NCBI RefSeq assembly: GCF_002775205.1
Contig: NC_036447.1
Location: 29,324,245 to 29,388,244, forward strand
Direction: 5' to 3'
Origin: Xiphophorus maculatus
Lineage: Eukaryota; Chordata; Actinopteri; Cyprinodontiformes; Poeciliidae
Length of the DNA stretch: 64,000 nt
The translations under genes were made by a program, and so were the position numbers. Below, piece after piece: positions 43,601 to 52,800 of the stretch. The number at the start of each line of letters is the position of its first letter. The first letter of the stretch is position 1. The notes below the pieces were generated by a model. The model made no database searches. It saw nothing but the letters and a program-made list of their open reading frames with translations, and was not told the origin of the DNA.

Positions 43601-44901
43601 GCTGGACGATAAATAGGCCCAGAAGTTATTGCGCTAAATGATAATATTGTTGTTCTGAGACCATTTTCAGGTAGAGTAGTGGTAAAGGCATAACAAATGC
43701 AAATACACCCACTCAAAAATCGATATAATTTCAATTCTAATGAACATTATTTTAAAGATCCAAAAGAAACAAATAAAACAACATAAATAACAAATCAAAT
43801 GAATTATGATGGGATGTAATGGGATGATATACTGAAGGTGGAATGTCACAAAGAGCAGGAGTTTCTTAAAAAGACAACAGCCCAATTTCAATGTGCTAAA
43901 TTGCAAAGTCACAATTTATTTTAAGCCATGTTTGATATATGTAGCATTTTTATAACCATTGGAACTAACAGTCACTTGATTGTGCCTACAAAATACCGCT
44001 CCTTTAACTACGGCCTTCAGATTGTCTGCATTGTTGGTTCTGGTGTCTCTGATCTTGCTCCTTATCTACACATCTGTAGACTGAGGCCTGGTGAGTGACC
44101 TGGCCAATCAAACATTGACATCATGGTCATTAAAGCCGGTGTGGGCACTTCTGACTGAGAAAATGGCATGGCTTCCCAACCAACCCCAGAATGTATAAAC
44201 TTCTTTGATTCTGTACATCTTCCTCCAGACTCTGGGATCCTGATTTCAGAGTTATTTTGATCAATCTTTACTTCTGGCCCTGCGCACAGCTCATGTTTTA
44301 TTAATCTCCTCCTGATTCTAGCTTTGCTTCACAATAATGATAAAACTATAGCTTGCATTCATTAATACTAAAGAAGCCCCAATCTCATATTAAGTCCATA
44401 TACTGCTAACTAACAATCTATCCAGTCGACTGACATTTCTGATTTGAACACTTGGATGGACATTTTTCCGAGAAACTGAAGTTGAGGTTTTTGTTAGTTG
44501 AACGATGTAATAATTAGTATTAAAGGGAAATATATCACTGGGTGTCTGAGTAAGACGGAACTTATTCAAACTGATATTGTAGAATCTGATTATAGGCACT
44601 AGTAACATGTAAACTCGACATTAGCCTTAAAAATTACCCGGAAATGACAGATAAACGACAAAGAAAGCGGGTTATATTTATATTTGTGGGTTCTTCCAGA
44701 CTGTCCGTCCTGAAAACATAAAGAGTTAATGAAAACTTACTGCCTAAAGGAGCCTAAAATTCATCCTGTTTACAACTGACAGGTCGAACTAGCTTACGAG
44801 CTCTAAGGATATCTGACTGCAGCTAGCCGTTAACATGGCAACCAGTGACCGTAAAACGACAGGTTACTTACTGCATGAGGAGCAGGTCTCGCTGACTCCA
44901 T
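31106..44901 (-). CDS. tmem192: tmem192 (lysosomal transmembrane protein 192), six exons
   Basis: Complete 263-residue protein (human 271). Coding exons: 44872-44901, 43185-43340, 42811-43072, 41611-41733, 33268-33373, 31106-31220, all with GT-AG ends and matching phases 0,0,1,1,2. The acidic N-terminus (about residues 20-33, [11 protein letters not shown]) corresponds to the human region with lysosomal dileucine signals. Four hydrophobic segments lie at about 54-80, 98-118, 140-160 and 168-191, with [12 protein letters not shown] after the second. The C-terminal tail has SLPTETGFR and the coiled-coil-like [19 protein letters not shown] then LLSKRLL, both family hallmarks. TMEM192 sits in lysosome/late endosome membranes and forms dimers; its exact job is unsettled. 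Adjacent to apela as in human. Confidence 0.95.
31540..32133 (-). mobile_element. MITE family A copy (reverse), in tmem192 intron 5
   Basis: Starts TTTAAAGGGGCAGTATTATG and ends TTACATAACACTGGCCCTGT. It is almost full length and among the least diverged copies. An internal duplication of AATGATTTATTTTATGATGG (32054-32073, also at 31329-31348) is present. Confidence 0.75.
32662..32855 (-). mobile_element. tRNA-derived SINE (reverse)
   Basis: Minus strand begins GGGGTTCTGTGGTGGCGG and has B box GGTTCGATTCCCGG (plus 32767-32780), then the shared body ending in A-rich DNA at 32662. Same family as 7044. Confidence 0.7.
33221..33261 (+). repeat. GT microsatellite in tmem192 intron 5
   Basis: A (GT)n tract with a GC interruption, ending seven bases from the exon 5 donor. 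Confidence 0.9.
33268..33373 (-). CDS. tmem192: tmem192 coding exon 5
   Basis: Phase 1 to 2, 106 nt. Reads [20 protein letters not shown] and then [15 protein letters not shown], matching the cytosolic tail of TMEM192. A GT microsatellite begins seven bases past the donor. Confidence 0.93.
33438..33722. mobile_element. Repeat family C copy
   Basis: Starts with GCTTCCATTGACAACAGAAT and ends with ACATTTGTGATGGAAAGGCG. The same termini and body (GACAGGAAGTGGCAG, CACGTGTGATTTTAATTT) occur at 35045, 40430 and 42108. Probable inverted-repeat element. Confidence 0.6.
34235..34385. repeat. Repeat family D copy
   Basis: Contains GTTTTGAGATCATTTTCACT and CTTAAATTCTAATGAACATT as at 6105 and 43612. Confidence 0.55.
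34390..34515. mobile_element. MITE family E fragment
   Basis: Shares TTGATGAAAAAGTACCAGCT-like DNA with 28860 and 39740. The family terminus is missing. Confidence 0.4.
35045..35458. mobile_element. Repeat family C copy
   Basis: Left end GCTGTGTTTCCATCGACCAT, right end GCCTTTGTAATGGAAATCCA, with CAGGAAGTGGTTGGAGGATT inside. Confidence 0.65.
36298..37094. mobile_element. Rearranged MITE family A composite
   Basis: The first 115 bp run forward (TTAAAGGAGACATATGATGT), then 36415-36690 is the family's right half in reverse, then 36690-37094 runs forward again to CCCCCTTAAAA. This is one element with an inverted internal segment, or two copies recombined. Confidence 0.6.
37583..37614 (+). repeat. 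Poly-G tract (32 G)
   Basis: An uninterrupted run of 32 G following GGGTGGGTT. Potential G-quadruplex on the plus strand; the length is prone to assembly error. Confidence 0.95.
38137..38703. mobile_element. MITE family B copy
   Basis: Left CAGCAGTATGTAACTTATAT and right AAAAGTTACATACTGCAGCT are inverted. The body shares GAGACAGATAATCTGTGA and GATTAACAGCACTAAGCG with the family. Confidence 0.7.
39350..39574. mobile_element. hAT-like nonautonomous element
   Basis: 225 bp with inverted ends CACAGGTATCAAACTCTAGT and ACTGGAGTTTGACACCCCTG, flanked by an 8-bp duplication with one mismatch (TTCTAGAC at 39342-39349, TTCTAGAT at 39575-39582). No coding capacity. Confidence 0.65.
39687..39898. mobile_element. 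MITE family E copy
   Basis: Right terminus GTTGTGTTTTTGCAGTG and internal CACTAGAAACTGGACTAAAG match the copy in the apela 3' intron. Confidence 0.5.
40430..40855. mobile_element. Repeat family C copy (reverse)
   Basis: Reverse copy with ATGCATTTCCACAAATGTGC at one end and TTATATGGTCGATGAAAACA at the other. An AGA-rich microsatellite lies at about 40712-40734. Confidence 0.6.
41611..41733 (-). CDS. tmem192: tmem192 coding exon 4
   Basis: Phase 1 to 1, 123 nt. Encodes [12 protein letters not shown] and membrane segment 4 ([18 protein letters not shown]). Acceptor GTGCCAG, donor GTAAAC. Confidence 0.92.
41815..41922 (+). mobile_element. LINE-type 3' tail
   Basis: CACTGGCGACCAGTCCAGGG, CAGCTGGAGATAGGCACCAG and the terminal GGATGGACGGATGG are typical of fish L2/Rex-type 3' ends. 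A related tail lies at 45215-45355. Confidence 0.6.
42108..42795. mobile_element. Repeat family C copy with a nested SINE
   Basis: Left end TGCGTTTCCATTAGCCATAA, right end CATCTGTAATGAAAACGCAG, split by a SINE at 42264-42449. The right end is only 16 bp from the tmem192 exon 3 donor. Confidence 0.65.
42264..42449 (-). mobile_element. tRNA-derived SINE with 13-bp target duplication
   Basis: Minus-strand SINE starting GGGGCGTGCCGTGGTGGCG, B box at plus 42371-42383, T-rich (A-rich on minus) end at 42264. It is flanked by ATGTACAGTATTT at 42251-42263 and 42450-42462. Confidence 0.8.
42811..43072 (-). CDS. tmem192: tmem192 coding exon 3
   Basis: 87 codons plus one base. Encodes [16 protein letters not shown], the luminal-type loop with EEECSRILG, membrane segment 2 ([19 protein letters not shown]) and [13 protein letters not shown]. 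Confidence 0.93.
43185..43340 (-). CDS. tmem192: tmem192 coding exon 2
   Basis: 52 codons if the first AG of a CAGCAG tandem acceptor is used, 51 if the second is. Encodes [17 protein letters not shown] and the start of membrane segment 1. Donor GTACGT, phase 0. Confidence 0.9.
43393..43572 (-). mobile_element. tRNA-derived SINE (reverse, diverged), tmem192 intron 1
   Basis: Degenerate B box at plus 43485-43498 and the shared GGAGGCC segment. It lies about 50 bp upstream of the exon 2 acceptor. Confidence 0.6.
43612..43812. repeat. Repeat family D copy
   Basis: GTTGTTCTGAGACCATTTTC and TTTCAATTCTAATGAACATT match the copies at 6105 and 34235. Confidence 0.55.
43833..44010 (+). mobile_element. 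MITE family A fragment (3' end)
   Basis: Contains AAAGAGCAGGAGTTTCTTAA and ends AAATACCGCTCCTTTAA. Confidence 0.6.
44872..44901 (-). CDS. tmem192: tmem192 coding exon 1
   Basis: Ten codons, [10 protein letters not shown], with donor GTAAGTAACC in phase 0. The start is chosen because it is the only ATG with a matching in-frame donor upstream of exon 2. Confidence 0.75.
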
Positions 44902-45214
44902 GAACCTAAGATTATGTTAAAGATCATAGAACTGACCAAAAACACACATCTGTGGGTTTTTCCTGATTTTTATTGGCGGCGGGAAGAGTATTACCGCCAC
45001 CAACAGGTAAGGAGTAGGGCTACATGACTCAAAAAAAACAACAAACACTACTAACTACTAACTACATACAGTACATACATATCCTATTAATTGTTTTCTC
45101 TAAAACCTCCTTAGGTGTTAGTGTGTGCGTGTTTAAATAATATTTAAATAATATTTATTTAATAGGAAAACATCATTCAATCCGCCATCTTTAAACCCAA
45201 ACTGAAAAAAAAAC

Positions 45215-45355
45215 ATTTTCAGCAACCGCTGCTGTTTCTTTGTCCTGTCTGTCTCTGTGTTGACCAGTGATGGACTGGCGATCTGTCCAGGGTGTACCCC
45301 GACTCTTGCCTGAAATGTCTCGCTGGACATAGGCACCAGAAACAAGGGTGTAAGA
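45215..45355 (+). mobile_element. LINE-type 3' tail
   Basis: GACTGGCGATCTGTCCAGGG, TGTACCCCGACTCTTGCC and GGACATAGGCACCAG match the tail seen at 41815. Confidence 0.6.
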
Positions 45356-45372
45356 ACACGCACACACACACC

Positions 45373-45504
<132 letters not shown>

Positions 45505-45675
45505 CCCAATTAATTACAACATAGTGGCAGGTTGCCCTCAGTCAGAGGACGTGAAAGCCAACATGAAAGCAAGTGAAAACTTATTTTACTGCATTATTAT
45601 CCTTTTTCACTTCTCTACAAAACTACTGTAAAGTCACCACTTTAGGTCCAATAAAAAGAAGGAAAGTAGACAAAA

Positions 45676-46839
45676 ACACACCAGATTAAACTGTTTTATT
45701 GATAAACATACACTTGTTATAAAAGACAATCAGAGCTTTGCTGCACTGAGGGCCAACATGGCTGTGAGGTGTTTACACCAAGCTGAGACAGAGGAAAGAA
45801 TAAATCTGTGGAGAGGCAGCGCTTGGACAAAATAGAAGAGGTTTCAGGACATTTTGATTCGCCAGGAAATAATTAACTTCATGTCACTAAGTAGAGAGTG
45901 GGTTATTTGGGAAAGTAGTGGTTCTTCAGACATTATTTGCTGGTATATAACTGTACTTCGAATCAAATCACATACACAACACTTCTATATCAGGCATGCA
46001 CCCACTCACACACATTGTGCCTAGACCCAAAGGTCAAACTGAGTGTACAACACCTCACTATTGCATTCATTACGTAAGGCACTGATTCAGATGCAGTCTA
46101 AGAAGAAAGTAAAGCTAAAACATCAAAAACGGGAAAATACTTTGAGTAATTATTCATCAATAACATGCAGAGCCATTTTTGTAAAATGAAACTTGAAGAA
46201 CAGTTTCTGTAAGTTAAAAAGGATTGTAAAACATTAAAATGATTAGAATGGTGTCAAAATAAAATTAAAGGCTCACTGTCCTTCCGAGAAAACACCACAA
46301 TAACTTATATATGTTTTTATCATGCAAAACTGTAAACACAAAACCAAAATCATGTGTTAAAAGTTAGGAGTAAGGCATTACAATCATCAAGCTACTTTAG
46401 GTTATTCAATTTGAATCACCTTGCATCGCATTTGGAAATAATGGAGTCGCATGAGTCCAAAAGCAGGATTTAAGGGGCCAACATTTAATGTTCAGCTTAA
46501 GGGTTTAATGTTCAGCATGTAACGAAGGAAAGTTCAGGCATAGATGTACAAACCCCGAAATGTGTTTGTTTCGCCCCATGAGTACATCAATGCCAGTCAC
46601 ATTACAAACAGGCGTTTACATGTGTACAGTTAAGAAGTACATCAAAAGTACATTGTCAAGAGGTTCAGTCCAGTTTTAAAATAAAACAAAGCAAAAGAGT
46701 CTGTTTGTGCAATTCAGAGTAAAAACAGAATATTCCAGAGCTTCCAGGCTTTTCCCGAACAGCCAGACTCATGGTTACAGAACTGGAGTTTATCCCGTCA
46801 GCGCCTCCAGTGTTGTAGTTCCAGTTAATCACGTGGTTC
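45676..46839 (-). other. limch1: limch1 3'UTR
   Basis: AT-rich minus-strand sequence between the stop codon and the polyadenylation signal. I saw no member of the repeat families listed here in it, which fits a retained UTR. Boundaries are inferred. Confidence 0.55.
45695..45700 (-). terminator. limch1 polyadenylation signal
   Basis: TTTATT on the plus strand (AATAAA on the minus). With the stop at 46840 this gives a 3'UTR of about 1.15 kb. Confidence 0.55.
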
Positions 46840-46865
46840 TTATAGAGGAGTGGGCTGACCTCTGC
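46840..46865 (-). CDS. limch1: limch1 exon s (last coding exon)
   Basis: Acceptor TTTTTTTATGCAG, then 26 nt giving GRGQPTPL and TAA (46840-46842). Human LIMCH1 ends GQPTTL in memory, so this settles the 3' end. Confidence 0.9.
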
Positions 46866-49800
46866 CTGCATAAAAAAAGGGGGAAAAATCAGAAGTTGTG
46901 TTTCTGTAGTGTTGTCTGCAGCAAGAGGATGTAAATTTCAAATCTGAATGGATTGAAAAACATGACATCATGTGTTTCTAGTTGTGCCTCTAGGGGGCGC
47001 ATCTGACAATTCAAGAAGTATTTGATTAAAGGTGGTGTTTCACTGATAGAACAATAAAACCTAAAAAAAAAATAAAAAAAAAAACTTTTAAGAGTTTGCC
47101 AAAAAATCTGAAAGTAGAAATCTATTTCTTTTCAAAACTCAAAGGAGAAAAAAACAAGTTTACAATTCAGCTGCTGTTGAAGCAACAATTTTAATTCCAG
47201 ACTCTTACATTTCATCTAAATATTAGATTTTCAGTTTGTTATCAAACTTATAAGGAGGCTGTCAAATGAGACTGCATTTATTCATTTTAAAGTTAAATTG
47301 TTTGTTTTCTGTGATCTAACCACACATTTTAAATGATTCTTCTCTTATAGTGCGATGGCAACATTTAGTCAAATGATGAAAGCTGAGTGCTGCGTCTTAT
47401 CAAGCACATATACAGCTACTGGATTTTATTATACTTTACTATATTGTTAATACATTTTCAAAGTGATTTTTTTTCCTCCGAGAGCAAAAGTCAAAGTGCT
47501 GAAACCAGTGTGTGTGTGTGTGTGTTTTTTTGATCAATGTGAATGTTTTCCCACCTCGAGATGCGATGTAGCACTCATAACAGCTCAGCAGTCCGTTCCG
47601 AATCCTGACGTCGGTCCCTGCTGTAGCGTCACCCAGTTGCCCTTTGCATACGCCACACTGAAAAATTAGATATTTTTTATTTTTCATCTTCTTTTTAGGA
47701 GTCTTGGATGACCAAGTCAAACATTTTTCCCGTGAGGCTAAATCCCATTTCAGTTCTAGAAGCAAAGCGTCCAGACTGTATCTGTTGACCAGTGTTAAAG
47801 GCTTTCAAGCTCTTCAAAATATAGTTTTTAGGAGCAAATTTAGGCTTTATCCAATCACCCTCTCTATCTCTACCACTGTCCATTTGGACCTGCAGAGAAC
47901 AGTGGTATGAAACAGACCTTAAAACACTGCATGTGGAAAAACAGGCCCAGAGTGTCAATGATCATAGCAGCTCCTCTTCCCAGAGGTTTGGAGCAGCCCG
48001 AACAAAGTCGCTTCCCACTGACACACCTGAAACAAACACAGGAAGAAAACGGCGGGCGTGACCTGCTGACACCTGGACGTCTTCATGCGTCGGTGTGTGA
48101 AGATTATTTACCTGCTGGGAGACGGAGGCTGAGGTGCTGAAGGGGAGACGTCCTGGTTACCTGCTACAGCATCATGTGATTCTGATCTGAATTACATTTG
48201 GGAAGCAGGAAGTTTAGTCACATTCAGTCTTTGATGGCTGCGAACCACCAAGTTCAGTCATCAAATACGAGCTTCTTGTATTTTCTGCGCATGTTTAGGT
48301 CTGAATGTAGTTCATAGATCTTCTTTAAAGATTTCAGGATATCTGCTCTGCTTTTAAGGATAATAAATGAAAGTAATCCATTAACCAGTAACATAATACT
48401 AAGAGTTGTTGCTGCTAAAGAAGGCTCTACAAGATATTAAATCATGGTCTGAACTCAAGTTTTTTTCCAGATAGATTTCTTAGTATGGCTACATGGCAAC
48501 AACAGGGAAACTATTTACATTGTTCAGTACATGCTAATTATTTTAGAACCTGATAAATATTATTATATTCTCATATGTAAAAATACTGTAATAAACTCAG
48601 AGAGGGGTGCACTTAATTTTTACCGTGACTTGAGGCAAACACCATTAAACTCTGCATTTATCATGTTTACGTTCACCTTTTGACATTTTGCATCTGGTTG
48701 GTCTGAGGGCTGCGGTCCAGAGATGACGTCTTCCACATTTCCTGTTTCTGTGGGAGCTGTTCATCACATCCAGGATCTAGCAGAAACACACAGCATAACG
48801 TCTCCCATTCACTGCGGTTCACACAAAAACGTGGACATAGTGCTGAGCACGTGTGCTTTATTCTCACCCTGGAAAAAATGAAGCTTCGATGCGTGCTGAT
48901 CCTCACTTCCTGTGTGGATTTTCTGTCCGTTCTGCTGCAGAGACACGTTTCCTCTGACTACGGCGTTGTTGTTTTCCTCGGCAGAAAAAGGCGCTGTGGC
49001 CATGCGCTCCAGCTGCCTCTGCACTGAGGCTGAGGGACTGAGAGGGGCCACGGTCTCTTCTAAAATTCGTCGTTCCTGGACGAATAACCCGGACGGAGAA
49101 CAGAAAGAGGAAAATCTAGGATAAACCGACCAAGAAGAAAATGATTTTTGCTTCCAGCGTCTCCATCCATGTGCTCCCACCTCTTCATTGTGCTTCCTCT
49201 CCTCCTCCTCCACCTCCAGCTGGGCTTTCTCCCACTCTTTCTTCAGCTTCTCTTGTTCTTTCTGGTATTGTTCCTGATGACAGACACAGTTTATGTTCAA
49301 TGATAATCATTAAAAGGCGAACACTCACTCACACACACACAAACGTATCACACAGACATACAGTTCTGGTCCATTTGTCATGGACATAAACATCATGGTG
49401 AGTTTAAGCTTTCCAATATATAAACAGCTGTTTTTCTAGGATGCAGTAATGATCCAACACACAACATTGATGCATTTTTCAATTAAGAACTGAACTGAAA
49501 AGATTCGATTGGTTTTCTCTAACACGTACAAGGCCCAATAATCTCTCATCTGACACTGACTCACTTATGAAATACAAAAACTACTCCTAAAATAATCACC
49601 TAAGTTATTGACATGGCCATTATTTTAAGAAGTTGGCAATATGAAAGGGACTTTCAATACACAGAAAAGATAAACAGCCAATGATAGTAAAAGTTGCTCC
49701 GTGAATTTGGAATAGAACCACGCAAAGTTAGCTTGAAGCAGAGAGAGGCTGAGGTGTTAACAGCTAATGTTTGCGCAACTGTAGCGACTAACCTCAGATA

Positions 49801-52800
49801 ATACAAAACAAGATATATATGACTAAAAAGAGAGAAAAATAAGTTCAAAAGAACAAGAACCCCGCCCCCCAAAAAACCCAAATAACATTTTCGACAAGAA
49901 GAACCCAAACGATTCAGTGACAAAGTAGCGTTAGCTGAAATTCATATCGAGTGCATGGGAACATTAAAGACGGACAAAAATAGTGATTTGTTTTATGTCG
50001 TGATATATATGTTGTACGATGACGTATTAGAGCCATTGTGGATAGAAAAAAAGAGGAGTAAATTTTGGCCAAAAACCTCAAATTTTCTAGAAAAAGAACT
50101 GTAAATCTTTGAACTCCAAAAGTTGAAATTTTGCGAACAATAACTCAGAAATATTGAGATTAAGCTCATACATTTTCTAGAATGAACAAGGAAATTTCTT
50201 GGCTCTAAAAGTTGAAAATTTGCAAGAAAAAACTAAGAAATTTAGACATTAATCTCAGAAATTTTCTAGAAATAACTTGGAACTTTCTGAGTTTCAAAAA
50301 TTACAATCACTGCACCCTAGAAAAAAGCCCAACTAAAAGTCCAATATGAGTTTTGACAGATCCATCCAGAACATCGTTTCTCTCCAGAGATACAACCTCA
50401 CGCTGCAGTACCTGTAGGAGGCGCTCCTGCTCCTGCTGCCAGCTTTCCAAGCGCTTACGCTCCTCATTGGGGTCCCAGACCCAGTGATTAACACGTTTAG
50501 CCAAGTTCAACATGGGGGTCTCAATCTGACCAGACCCAACCAACAAGCACACCAACACAAAAAAAAACACACATGTATACAAAGCAAAAGGGGCAGAAAG
50601 AGAGGAAAGGTGAGGACACAAGTCTGACTACAGCGACCACTGGAGACGAAAGGTCAGGATGGGGTCAAATCTGAGGATGGAGGAGAAACAGAAAGGAAGA
50701 GACGGAGCTGAAAACGTAGAGATACTTACAGTCACGCTGCTTTCCTCCAGCCCCTCTGTGGAAAGACGAACATGTTAAACATCCTGACTGCTGGAGGAAA
50801 CAGTACAAAGTTTTCAAGATGGCTGACAGAGAAGAGCAGATTTACCGGAGACACTGGGAGAATATTCTGGTAAACTGCTGGGTGATTGGACAGGCTGAGG
50901 ATTCTCTTTCTCTGCTGGAGTCTCAGTGGCTCCATCCTGAGGGTTACATTTAAAATAAATAAGCTATTAAAGCAAAAAGACTGCCTCCAGATATTTGCCT
51001 CTATCAGAAAGTGAAGCAACAACAGTGAAAGACTAGAGAACTATGACAGCGTATTAGGGCCATTGTACATAAAAAAAAGAGTAGATTTCCACCAAAAAAT
51101 TCAGAAATCTCAAACATTTTCTAGAAAAAACAAGGACATTTTTGAGTTTGTCCTACATTTTTCAGTAGAACATTTCTGAGAATAATCTCAAAAGTTTTTC
51201 AACTTTTGAAACTCAAATGTCCTTTTTTTCTCTCCTGAAAATTGTTTGGTATTAATCTAAAAAATGCTGAGTTTTTTGGCAGAAATGTACTCCTCCATTT
51301 TTTCCCCATCTACAATGGCCCGGACACACTGTCATTCTAAAACACTTCCTGACCATTGTGGTGATCTTTTCAATGTGCTGTTCTTGCTGAGGTCGCTGTT
51401 TTCTGTTCATGTAAATGTCTGTTAAAATATCCAAATAGAAACCAGACACCTGCTTTACATGATAAATTCTCCCAGGGAAGAAATTAAAGTGATATAACAA
51501 CAGATCTATGTTCTCTACTGTACAGTTTCTCACATGTTAACATACTGAAGCTAAAAGCTAACTAAGAGGTGGAGGAAACAGCTGAGTCTACAGGAGGCTG
51601 GAAAGTATTACGCCTCCTCTGTATTCCTTCTGTTTTTCTTTCCTTACATCATGGAATTTAAACGTTTTGTTCATTTTGACTGAACTACACATTAAACCAG
51701 CTCAGAGTTCTTTAGTGCCTTGCAGAAACATTTACACCCTCTGAACCTTTAACCTTGTTTTTCTTGCTAGCACAAGCTGATACTGATCCAAACTGACTGA
51801 ACACTTTTCTTTTTTAAATGCAGACATAAACGTACTAAATTACTAACTTATCTGAAAACATCTTCACTAGTACATCACATTTAAATACACCGGTAGCTTC
51901 ATAAGCTTGGTCAAACATATAAAAACAACTTTAATTTGCTCAGTCAATGTAAAATAAATAATAAAAACTGAAACTGACAAAAACAAAAAGTTGACTACCT
52001 TGGTGAAAAATAAACTGCAACAAACTTTCTTCCAAAAGATTCAGAAAGAACAATTAGGAATTTTAAATATAATGTAAGACTAAATAATAAAACACGATGT
52101 CACTCAGAGCTCTAAGTATAGAATAAGACTGAACAGATCTGCCCTCATGGATCAGACACATTATCAGCAATACCCCATCTAGAATTTCTTTCCATACCAG
52201 GACCGATTCAGATATTAATGTCTGATCTCTAATCTAAAGACTTGAACAAATTTCCATCTGGGTTTGGGCTGCACTTAGTCACTCTGTGGGTCATAAGTTC
52301 AGGGGTCATCTGTAGTGTTTGTTTTCAGTCTTGGTTACGTCTGACCAAATCATGTTCTGTACTCAGAATATGACGAGATGAGATATAACTTTCTGGCCCT
52401 CCGGAACAACACGAAGTCACTTGTTGGTTTTATCTCTGTAAAATCAACCACTGACCACAATAATGCTAACTTTGACAATAAATTGTGTTGAAGCTTTGTT
52501 TCTGCTTCCAACTTATTAAAACATATTCAACAATCTACTTTAAATTGTAAAACTGTAGAAAAAGCGTTGTTATGAAACTACCTGAGCGTCGTCCTGGACG
52601 TCCGGGTGGAGCGGCTCCACGTGGGTCTTTGTAAGTTCTGTCACGATGGTGGTGGTGATGATGCAGTTTCGGCCTGCGATCAGGGAGTTGATGGCGGAGC
52701 CTGAAGTCGGGGCTGGCCTTTCGGTCAGTGGAGGCTGCGGCTGCTCTGCGCTGTCCTCTGGGGGATCCACTTCCTGTGTGTGCTGGGAGGAAACGGCTGG

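Noticed and set aside
49141-49389. Proline-run frame opposite limch1 exon m
   Set aside because: Antisense of the coiled-coil exon (GAG-rich on the sense strand gives CTC-rich antisense).
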